The translations under genes were made by a program, and so were the position numbers. A stretch of 35,332 bases of DNA from positions 1 to 35,332 of the forward strand of contig JAENXD010000007.1 in assembly GCA_016649745.1 (NCBI GenBank). The letters run 5' to 3'. Source of the stretch: Flavobacteriaceae bacterium (lineage in GTDB: Bacteria > Bacteroidota > Bacteroidia > Flavobacteriales > Flavobacteriaceae). Within the stretch, counting starts at the first letter, position 1. Each line of letters begins with the position of its first letter. A model generated the notes under the pieces. The model searched no databases. It was not told the origin of the DNA and saw only the letters and a program-made list of their open reading frames with translations. Shown in pieces: positions 27,551 through 35,332 of this stretch.

Positions 27551-28486
27551 TTAGTTGCGCTTCTTTTTAAACAGTCTGGAAAAGAATCCTTTTCTATTTG
27601 GCCTTTTAGACATCGTTTCTTTTGGGGAATTTTTATAGACAAATGAGTCCTGATGACTGTCTAATCTCCAAGAAAATCCAGCTGTAGCATATAAATAAGA
27701 ATAATCATCCAAAAAGTTCGTTCTTGCGGAAGCATCAAGTTGCAAATTTTCTGTAACCAAATAGGCAACTCCTGTTCCGAATTGATAATTAGGAGAAAAA
27801 TCGGTATAATATCTTCCCTGATTTTCAATAAAATAAGACCAATTTTGGTTAATTGCGTAGGTCATTGTAACAATATAGGAGTAGTATTTATCTTCGGAAG
27901 TTATTTTATCAGCAATTAAATTGGTCAATAAAACCAATCGGTCCGAAAAATCGTTCTGCAATAATACAGCACCTTTATAACTCATTCCGTCGCTTTTATA
28001 ATCTTTTCCTAAAAAGTCCAAATGCACTCCGCCATAAACACCAACAGAAGGAATTAAGCGCTTTTTGTCGAAAGCCATTCTGCGTTTCCAACTGCGAATT
28101 TCTTTAGACTTATCCTTATATTCTTGCTGATAAATCAAATATTTTGCACCAACAGTAAGGTCACTTATTCCTTTTATATGAAAATTTGCCAATGTGTCTT
28201 TAACTTCGTCGCGTTGGTAAGCGACGTTTGCATTAAATTCCAATCTTTCTTTAAATTTACCAACCCTAAAAAACAATTCACCTCCTAGTGTTTTTGGGTA
28301 GGCATCAAGACTTTTATCATTGTTGCTGTTATAAAACATACCGGTCTCAAACTGATAAACATTGGTTCCAACACCGTAAGGACTTTCAGAAAAACCAGGT
28401 CTTTTTGAGTTGATAATTTCTGTGTATTGGGCAGTAAGCATTTGAGAACTCGCTAAAAAGACAATTAAAAGTATAACGTTTTTCAT
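27551..28486 (-). CDS. Outer-membrane beta-barrel 'transporter' family protein
   Basis: Signal MKNVILLIVFLASSQMLTAQ; YTEIINSKRPGFSESPYGVGTNVYQFETGMFY; barrel-like alternation. Confidence 0.75.
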   Translation of the reverse strand: MKNVILLIVFLASSQMLTAQYTEIINSKRPGFSESPYGVGTNVYQFETGMFYNSNNDKSLDAYPKTLGGELFFRVGKFKERLEFNANVAYQRDEVKDTLANFHIKGISDLTVGAKYLIYQQEYKDKSKEIRSWKRRMAFDKKRLIPSVGVYGGVHLDFLGKDYKSDGMSYKGAVLLQNDFSDRLVLLTNLIADKITSEDKYYSYIVTMTYAINQNWSYFIENQGRYYTDFSPNYQFGTGVAYLVTENLQLDASARTNFLDDYSYLYATAGFSWRLDSHQDSFVYKNSPKETMSKRPNRKGFFSRLFKKKRN

Positions 28487-28586
28487 TGTTTGGATTGTTT
28501 GATGTGTCAAAGATAAGTTTTTATATAATTAAACGTTTTAGTTCCTGTCAAATTGTTATTTTTGAAAATTATAAAACCTTGATGAA

Positions 28587-28859
28587 ATGGGATTGTTAAG
28601 AACACTAGCAATTATAGTAATTGTGTATTATGTTATTAAATTTATTGGTAGGTATATTTTGCCTTTATTTGTTCGCAAAATTGTTGACAATGTAGAGAAA
28701 AAAATGAGAGATCAACAACAACAAAATCAAAATCAGCAAGAAAAATCGGCAGGTAAAGTTGGCGAAACAGTCATAGCGAAAAAGCCTTCGGATTATAAAG
28801 AAGGAAATAAAGATGTGGGTGACTATGTTGATTATGAAGAAGTTAAAGATGATAAATAA
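28587..28859 (+). CDS. DUF4834 family small protein
   Basis: One TM helix then a Q/N-rich linker (RDQQQQNQNQQEKS); ends YVDYEEVKDDK; adjacent to yfhO-like gene. Confidence 0.8.
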   Translation: MGLLRTLAIIVIVYYVIKFIGRYILPLFVRKIVDNVEKKMRDQQQQNQNQQEKSAGKVGETVIAKKPSDYKEGNKDVGDYVDYEEVKDDK

Positions 28860-31280
28860 ATGAATTTTTCAATAAAAAAAGCGGTTCCGTACCTTATAGC
28901 GATTGCAACTTTTATCTTAATCTCTGTTGCCTATTTTTCTCCAATTCTTGAAGGAAAAAAAATATTCCAAAACGACATCAAGCATTTTACAGGAATGGCG
29001 AAAGAAATTAATGATTTTCGTATTGAAAATGATGCTGAACCATATTGGACAAATGCTGCTTTTGGAGGAATGCCAACTTATAATTTAAGTGTTTTATATC
29101 CAAATGATTATGTTAAAAAAATAGATCAATTTTTACGATTTTTACCTCGGCCTGCAGATTATTTATTTCTTTATTTTTTAGGCTTTTTTATATTGCTGTT
29201 GGTTTTAAAAGTTGAGGTTAAGTTAGCAATTCTGGGGGCTTTGGCATTCGGTTTTTCAACCTATTTCATTATTATTTTAGGTGTTGGCCACAATTCAAAA
29301 GCGCATGCAATTGCTTATATGCCAATGGTTTTGGCTGGTATTTTATTGGTGTTGCAACGCAATTATTTATGGGGGTTTTTATTAACTGCTGTAACGATGT
29401 CTCTGGAAATCAATGCGAGCCATCCTCAAATGACCTATTATTTGTTTTTTGCGGTTTTAATTTTGGGCATTTTCTATTTAATTGAGGCGTTTAAAGAAAA
29501 ACAATTGCCTTCGTTTTTTAAAAGCATTGCCATTTTAATTGTGGCGGTGGTTTTGGCTATAGGCACAAATGCAACAAGTTTATTGGCAACAAAAGAATAT
29601 GTTGCGCACAGTACAAGAGGAAAAAGTGAATTGACCATCAATCCGGATGGTTCGCCAAAGGAAGCTTCCAACGGATTGTCAAAGGAATATATTACCGACT
29701 ATAGTTATGGGATTTTAGAAACTTTTAACTTATTCATTCCTAGGTTTATGGGTGGTGGAAATTATGAGAATGTTGGCATGGATTCCCATATTTATAACTT
29801 TTTAAAAGATAAAACCGAACCTCGGCAGGCCAAGGAATTTTCTGAATTTGCACCGATGTATTGGGGAAAACAACCCGGAGTTGAAGCACCGGCATATATT
29901 GGCGCTGTGCTTGTGTTTTTATTTGTGTTGGGTATTTTTTTGGTAAAAGGAAATCTAAAAAAGTGGCTGGTAGGTGTTGTTATATTTTCAATTTTGCTCA
30001 GTTGGGGAAAAAACCTCAATTTTTTAACTGACTTTTTTATTGATTATGTTCCCATGTACAATAAATTCAGGGCGGTTTCATCCATTCAGGTTATTGCGGA
30101 ATTGGCGGTGCCTTTATTGGGAATATTAGGATTAAATGAATTTTTCAAAAATACCAATACTGCTGAAATTAAATTAAACGCTTTAAAAAACACTTTCTAT
30201 ATAACTGGCAGTATCGCATTTATTTTCATGTTATTTGGCACAAGCCTTTTTGCTTTTGAAGGATTAAGAGATGCTGGTTATGACCAAATGCTGCCAGGCT
30301 TGTTGGAGGCAATTGTAGCAGACAGAAAAGCAATTTTCTTTTCAGACAGTTTGCGTACACTTATTTTTGTGGTGATAACTGCGGGTGCTTTATGGCTTTT
30401 TATTAAAGAAAAATTGAATAGAAATTATACGATTTTAATATTGGCAGGATTAATTTTGTTTGATTTGGTTTCTGTTGATAAACGTTATGTAAACAATGCC
30501 GATTTTCAAAATGCAAAGGAAATTGACAAACCTTTTGTGGCTTCTGAAATTGACCGGGAAATACTTAAAGATAAAAGTTATTACCGAGTTGCCAATTTTA
30601 TGGTAAACCCAATGAATGACGGAAGCACTTCCTATTTTCATAATTCCATAGGTGGTTATCATGCTGCAAAAATGGAAAGATATCAAGAGTTGTACGATTT
30701 TCATATTGCCAAAAATAATATTGAAGTGTTAAATATGTTGAACACCAAATATTTTATTTATGAAAATGAAAGCGGGCGTGAAACCTTACAACAAAATCCA
30801 AATCCCAATGGAAATGCTTGGCTGGTAAATAACCTGAAAATTGTTGACAATGCAAATAAAGAAATATTGGCACTGGATAGTTTAAAAACAAAATCGGAAG
30901 CTGTGATGGATAAAAGATTCATTTCAGAAGGATTTAGTACAAATTATCCAAAAGATTCAACAGCAGCGATTCAATTAATTTCCTATGTGCTAAATGATTT
31001 GGTTTATGATTTCACATCAAACACAAAGCAATTTGCGGTATTTTCAGAAATTTATTACAAAGATGGATGGAATGCCTATATTGATGGAAATTTAACGCCG
31101 CATTATCGTGTCAATTATGTTTTGCGCGGATTGGAAATTCCTAAAGGAACACATAAAATTGAATTTAAATTTGAACCTACAGTAATAAAACAAGGAAGTA
31201 GCATAACATTAATTTCGTATGGATTGCTTCTGATTATTTCCGCAGGTTGGCTTTTTATTGAAAGAAAGAAGAAAGCTTAA
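28860..31280 (+). CDS. YfhO family membrane protein
   Basis: 806 aa multi-TM; PYWTNAAFGGMPTYNLSVLYPN; C-terminal YKDGWNAYIDGNLTPHYRVNYVLRGLEIPKGTHKIEFKFEP. Confidence 0.9.
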   Translation: MNFSIKKAVPYLIAIATFILISVAYFSPILEGKKIFQNDIKHFTGMAKEINDFRIENDAEPYWTNAAFGGMPTYNLSVLYPNDYVKKIDQFLRFLPRPADYLFLYFLGFFILLLVLKVEVKLAILGALAFGFSTYFIIILGVGHNSKAHAIAYMPMVLAGILLVLQRNYLWGFLLTAVTMSLEINASHPQMTYYLFFAVLILGIFYLIEAFKEKQLPSFFKSIAILIVAVVLAIGTNATSLLATKEYVAHSTRGKSELTINPDGSPKEASNGLSKEYITDYSYGILETFNLFIPRFMGGGNYENVGMDSHIYNFLKDKTEPRQAKEFSEFAPMYWGKQPGVEAPAYIGAVLVFLFVLGIFLVKGNLKKWLVGVVIFSILLSWGKNLNFLTDFFIDYVPMYNKFRAVSSIQVIAELAVPLLGILGLNEFFKNTNTAEIKLNALKNTFYITGSIAFIFMLFGTSLFAFEGLRDAGYDQMLPGLLEAIVADRKAIFFSDSLRTLIFVVITAGALWLFIKEKLNRNYTILILAGLILFDLVSVDKRYVNNADFQNAKEIDKPFVASEIDREILKDKSYYRVANFMVNPMNDGSTSYFHNSIGGYHAAKMERYQELYDFHIAKNNIEVLNMLNTKYFIYENESGRETLQQNPNPNGNAWLVNNLKIVDNANKEILALDSLKTKSEAVMDKRFISEGFSTNYPKDSTAAIQLISYVLNDLVYDFTSNTKQFAVFSEIYYKDGWNAYIDGNLTPHYRVNYVLRGLEIPKGTHKIEFKFEPTVIKQGSSITLISYGLLLIISAGWLFIERKKKA

Positions 31281-32032
31281 CTTATAGAATAATTCATCAA
31301 TTTAAGAATTCTTAAAAAATTTGTTTTATTTCTTGAAGACACCAATAGTTTTTTTTTGTTTGACAACACAATTTCTCCCGAATTGTTATATTGCACAAGG
31401 TGCTTTAAGTTTAAAAGGGTAGAGCGATGGATTCTAAAAAAAGTGGCATGCATTAAAATACTTTCAACCTTTTTAAGGTTGTTTGATGTGAAATAAATTT
31501 TACCGTCTGTTGTATAAAAGTTAGTGTAGCCTCCATCGGCTTCGCAGTATAAAATATCATCGATGTCAACAATGGCAAAATTACCATTCATCATTGGAAG
31601 CGATATTTTTTTTTGTTTGTTTTCAAGTTGATTTTTAAAAGTGAAGTATTTTTCGGTATTAAAAGCCGTTTGTTTCGACAAAAATTTATCCACAACACCA
31701 ATTAATTGTTCTTCTTGTATTGGTTTATTGAGATAGTAAAAAGCAAAATAATCCATTGCTTTTTCTTTGTAATCTCTAAGTCCGGTTGTGAAAATGACTT
31801 CAAATGTAGATGAATCTGAAAAATGGTCCAATATTTCAAAACCATCGCCGTCTTGTAATTGAATATCTAAAAATACCAATTGTGGATTTAAATCATTTAT
31901 CAATTTAATTCCTTTTTCTACACCCGTTTCATGTCCGACAATAGTTATTTGAGAGCTGTAATTTGTTTCTAAAATGTTTTTTAGATGTTGGTACGCAGCG
32001 GTTTCATCTTCAATTATTATGGTACTTATCAT
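31277..32032 (-). CDS. LytTR family response regulator
   Basis: REC (TIIIEDE, LVFLDIQLQDGDGFEIL, KP) plus LytTR (DDILYCEADGGYTNFYTTDGKIYFTSNNLKKVE...FFRIHRSTLLNLKHL). Confidence 0.95.
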   Translation of the reverse strand: MISTIIIEDETAAYQHLKNILETNYSSQITIVGHETGVEKGIKLINDLNPQLVFLDIQLQDGDGFEILDHFSDSSTFEVIFTTGLRDYKEKAMDYFAFYYLNKPIQEEQLIGVVDKFLSKQTAFNTEKYFTFKNQLENKQKKISLPMMNGNFAIVDIDDILYCEADGGYTNFYTTDGKIYFTSNNLKKVESILMHATFFRIHRSTLLNLKHLVQYNNSGEIVLSNKKKLLVSSRNKTNFLRILKLMNYSIS

Positions 32033-32041
32033 AGAGATAAT

Positions 32042-34984
32042 TTAAAAACTCATTAATGGTATTTTTAAAGTTACTTTTAATCCTACCAAGGTATTAAATT
32101 CATCTGTCACATTTGAAATAATGACTAAATTTTCTTCATTTTTTGATTCATTAATTAATTGAAGCCGTTCGTTAATATTGGAAAATGATATTCCTGAACT
32201 TGCTGCTGTTAAATAATTTTCATTTTTTTGAATTCCAGTACCGTTATCTGAAATTTCACAGATTAAAAATTCTTCATCTACGATATAAAAATTCAGAGTA
32301 ATATGATTTGTTTTATCGCCAATTTTAAAGCCGTGTTTAAATGAGTTTTCTATAATTGGCTGTAAAATCATTGGTGGCACTAAAATGTTTTCCAATTCCT
32401 CTTGGGGAATGGATTCGGTATTTACTGTATAGGACGTGTTTTTATGGAATCTTAATTTTTGAAGTTCCAAATATAATTTAGCCATTTCAATTTCATCCGT
32501 TAAATTAATGAGATTTGATTTGGTTGACTGAAGAATTAAATTCACCAATTCAGCAAATTTACTTAAACTGCCTTTTACTTCTTCAAGTTCTCCCTTATTC
32601 ACTAAATTTTCAATGTTTACCAGTAAATTATTTATGAAATGGGGATTCATTTGTGCATTTAATGCCTTGTAACGCAGATTGGAAATATTTTCTTTGATTT
32701 TTTCATTGCGTTTAATTTTTTGGTTTCTGTTGTAAAATAAATAAGCGATAAATAATAAAAGGGCGAATGTTACAAGGCTTATAAACCACCAAGTTTTGTA
32801 TAAAGGAGGTTTTACAGTAAACATGAATTTGGAAATATTGGCACTTTCCAAATTATTTTTTGAGATGGCTTTTACCTCAAAAGTGTAGTTGTTTGGTGGT
32901 AATGAGGAATATCTGACAGTGTTATTTTTGGTTTCAATCCAATCGGGCTCCAAGCCTAGCAAGCGATATTCAAACTTAATATTTCCCAAACTTTTAAAAG
33001 ATATTCCAGAGAAATTAAACTGAATGTTATTTAAATTATGATCAAAAGTTTGCTTGTTTGTTTTTTCAATTGGAGTATTATTCAAAAGAACTTCATTAAT
33101 ATGTATTCTAGGTGCTAAAATTAAATTTTCATCCATAGAAAGATCAATAATATTCAATCCTTTTGACGTTGCTGCATATACTTTATTATTTTCAACATAG
33201 CAATCCCTAACATCATTGCTGTAAAGCCCATCTGAAGTAGTGTAGGATTTTATAGATTTTATGTTATTGTTTTTGTCAAGTTCAATGTTATTCAATCCCA
33301 AATTTGTAGAAATCCAGATAGTGTTTTTTGCATCAATAAAAATGGATTTTATATAATTGCTTAATAAGCCTTCTTTTATCGATATTTTTTTAAATATTCC
33401 ATTTCTTAAGAAACCCAAACCGTAGGAATTTGATCCAATTAATAAACCATTTTCAAAATTCTCCAAAGCATAAATAATACTGTTGTTAAATTCTTCACCC
33501 AAATCATATTTTTTAGTGCTGTCATTGATATGGAGGTAAAGACCTTTCGTAGTTCCTATCCAAAGAGAGTCTTTTTCAGTATAGCAAATGGAAGTGCTTC
33601 TCTTATCCCGTAATTTTTTTGAGAGAAATGATGTTTTGTTTATTTTAGCAACTCCGTTTGCATTTGCGGTATAGATAAAATCGCCATTAAAGGAAATATC
33701 TTTAAAATTTTTTAAATTGATATTCTGAAAATCAGCATCATACATATTTTTTATTTTCTTCGGAGTTAAATTTGACTCCAGTTTAAAAATAGAGTATTCA
33801 CTCAAAATATAGAGTTGATTTTCATGAGATTTTATATTGATTATTCTTTTTTGGTTTTCGCTCAATTTAATGGAAGCCTTCGCTTGTAAAGTTTCAGCAT
33901 TTAAAATAGTAATCTCACTCTGCTCATTACCAACTACTAAATTGTTTTTAAATAAACTTACACTATAGAAATCATTTCTTTTTGAATCATCAAATTGAAT
34001 TCCGCTGATATTTAAATTTGGAAATAGAAATATGCCATTGGATTGACTGCCGACCCAAATGTTATTTTCATCGTCCAAAAAAGACCTTGTGGAATGAATG
34101 GAAGAGAGTATTTTTTTATTTTTATAGGTGTCTTTTGAATTTAAAAGTAACACCCCTTCATTTAAATTTGTGATTAAAAAGGAATCACCAAATGAGAGAG
34201 ATTGATAAAGTAAATTACTTGATTCATTATAATGATAATGATTGAAAATAGTGTTTGAGGTTTGCATTGAAATACTATCAATGTTTTTAAAAGCTTCCGA
34301 CTTTTCCTTTCGAAATGAATTAATTGTTTTTTGACTATATAAATCTAAATTTAGTACTTCCCACTTTGGGTTTAATAAAGAACTGCTTAATATTTGTTTG
34401 CCTGTGTCATCGGATTCTTTTAAGTATATTAATATTTTGACAGTACCTTTAATATCCTCAACTATTTGAAGTGTTATAAATCTTATATTTAAAAGTGAAC
34501 CACCCAAATCATAACTGGTAACATTATTTTCTGAATCTAATTTTTTGATATTATTTAATGATTCTAAAAACCAAATATTTTTATGGCTGTCTTCAAATAC
34601 ATTGGCCACAAAACTAATAAAGCTTAAATTTTTTAAATAAGATTGATTGTTGTAGTTGTAGAATTTTTCATGTTGAATATACCCCATTCTTCCATTAAAT
34701 CCTGTTAACCAAATACGTTTATTTGAGTCTATAAATAATGATAAAATTTCATTATCTGGGAGTCCAGCATCAATTGTGAAATTTTTAAATGTCAGTCCGT
34801 CAAATCTGCTTAATCCATAATCTGTTGCAATCCAAATAAAACCATTTTCATCTTGGGTAATATCATAGATAGTATTACTTGGCAGTCCATTATTGCTGCT
34901 GAATTGGGTAAATCCGGGAATCTGGGCAAGTAAAGATGTTTGAAATAACAGATAAACAATAAAAAGATGAACAATTTTACGCAT
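32042..34984 (-). CDS. Two-component sensor kinase: reg_prop propeller, Y_Y_Y domain, TM, LytS-type His_kinase/HATPase
   Basis: NNGLPSNTIYDITQDENGFIWIATDYGLSRFDG; YEFEVKAI-type Y_Y_Y (NNYTFEVKAISKN); WWFISLVTFALLLFIAYLF TM; LNAQMNPHFINNLL; PPMILQPIIENSFKHG. Confidence 0.93.
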   Translation of the reverse strand: MRKIVHLFIVYLLFQTSLLAQIPGFTQFSSNNGLPSNTIYDITQDENGFIWIATDYGLSRFDGLTFKNFTIDAGLPDNEILSLFIDSNKRIWLTGFNGRMGYIQHEKFYNYNNQSYLKNLSFISFVANVFEDSHKNIWFLESLNNIKKLDSENNVTSYDLGGSLLNIRFITLQIVEDIKGTVKILIYLKESDDTGKQILSSSLLNPKWEVLNLDLYSQKTINSFRKEKSEAFKNIDSISMQTSNTIFNHYHYNESSNLLYQSLSFGDSFLITNLNEGVLLLNSKDTYKNKKILSSIHSTRSFLDDENNIWVGSQSNGIFLFPNLNISGIQFDDSKRNDFYSVSLFKNNLVVGNEQSEITILNAETLQAKASIKLSENQKRIINIKSHENQLYILSEYSIFKLESNLTPKKIKNMYDADFQNINLKNFKDISFNGDFIYTANANGVAKINKTSFLSKKLRDKRSTSICYTEKDSLWIGTTKGLYLHINDSTKKYDLGEEFNNSIIYALENFENGLLIGSNSYGLGFLRNGIFKKISIKEGLLSNYIKSIFIDAKNTIWISTNLGLNNIELDKNNNIKSIKSYTTSDGLYSNDVRDCYVENNKVYAATSKGLNIIDLSMDENLILAPRIHINEVLLNNTPIEKTNKQTFDHNLNNIQFNFSGISFKSLGNIKFEYRLLGLEPDWIETKNNTVRYSSLPPNNYTFEVKAISKNNLESANISKFMFTVKPPLYKTWWFISLVTFALLLFIAYLFYNRNQKIKRNEKIKENISNLRYKALNAQMNPHFINNLLVNIENLVNKGELEEVKGSLSKFAELVNLILQSTKSNLINLTDEIEMAKLYLELQKLRFHKNTSYTVNTESIPQEELENILVPPMILQPIIENSFKHGFKIGDKTNHITLNFYIVDEEFLICEISDNGTGIQKNENYLTAASSGISFSNINERLQLINESKNEENLVIISNVTDEFNTLVGLKVTLKIPLMSF

Positions 34985-35012
34985 TTATAGCTAACATTTA
35001 AACATCAAATAT

Positions 35013-35061
35013 AACGCTTATAAATTTATAAAGCACGTTCAAGTTTATAATATAAACGCTT
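35013..35061. promoter_or_regulatory. Palindrome-rich candidate regulatory region upstream of sensor kinase gene
   Basis: TTATAAATTTATAA palindrome (35018-35031), GTTTATA-A-TATAAAC (35043-35057), and direct repeats ACGCTTATAAA / ACGCTTGTAAA. Confidence 0.35.
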
Positions 35062-35168
35062 GTAAAAGAGGTGTTTTATTTAGGAAATATTCCATGTACA
35101 TTCGCATCAGTCAACTCAATCACAGGAAGATTATTTGAAAAAGGTAAAACAAGTTATGAAAATGGAAA

Positions 35169-35332
35169 GAGGCTGTTTAAAAAGGCAGTCTTTTTTTTTG
35201 TTTATAATTTTGATAAGAGCGTGAAATTCATTAATTTCATGGTATGAAAAGTAAAGTAGTTTTGAAGACCAATAGTGAGAACCAATTTAGTCTTCTCCCT
35301 CCCAGTTATGATGATTTGGTTCCAGATAATCA
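35169..35332 (+). mobile_element. Left end of an IS1182-like insertion sequence (truncated by window edge)
   Basis: GAGGCTGTTTAAAAAGG terminal-inverted-repeat-like sequence at 35169, 75 nt before the transposase ATG. Confidence 0.6.
35244..35332 (+). CDS. IS1182-family transposase, N-terminus only (partial)
   Basis: ATG at 35244: MKSKVVLKTNSENQFSLLPPSYDDLVPDN...; 'LLPPSxxxLxPxxH' N-terminus typical of this family. Confidence 0.72.
   Translation, partial: MKSKVVLKTNSENQFSLLPPSYDDLVPDN

Noticed and set aside
28714-28740. caacaacaacaaaatcaaaatcag low-complexity tract
   Set aside because: Encodes the Q/N-rich linker of the DUF4834 protein; in-frame and typical of this family's disordered tail.
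31301-31316. TTTAAGAATTCTTAAA 16-nt perfect palindrome
   Set aside because: Lies within the LytTR regulator coding end in AT-rich sequence; no T tail or positional logic, likely chance.

Overview
This is a 35.3 kb chromosomal window from an AT-rich Bacteroidota genome. Gene families and the TAnnTTTG-type promoter candidates fit Flavobacteriia. It is almost fully coding and mostly housekeeping. From left to right: truncated parB and parA; PepD-type dipeptidase; nitroreductase-like oxidoreductase; DUF2851; MBL-fold hydrolase; a small eRF1-domain-like protein; a four-gene fatty-acid beta-oxidation cluster with MarR regulator (marR, FadB-like, FadA-like, acyl-CoA dehydrogenase); an uncharacterised divergent gene; NatA/NatB-type ABC exporter; sigma-54 AAA+ response regulator; 2-Cys peroxiredoxin; PPK2; DnaQ-like exonuclease and a small 'ABC transporter ATPase'-type protein; a large NagZ-type GH3/serine beta-lactamase fusion; a tight minus-strand operon (GNAT-like, RsmE, DUF4159, BASS transporter, PlsC); an outer-membrane 'transporter' beta-barrel; DUF4834 and YfhO; a LytTR response regulator with a propeller/Y_Y_Y sensor kinase; and the 5' end of an IS1182-like transposase at the right edge. 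I see no CRISPR array, rRNA, tRNA, prophage or obvious defence system. The best second-look items are a 4x heptamer tandem repeat inside the signal peptide of the DUF4159 gene, a palindromic candidate operator in front of the marR-fad cluster, palindromic intergenic repeats inside that cluster, the NagZ/beta-lactamase fusion, and a sigma-54 activator with no DNA-binding domain. I did not find a convincing wholly new system.
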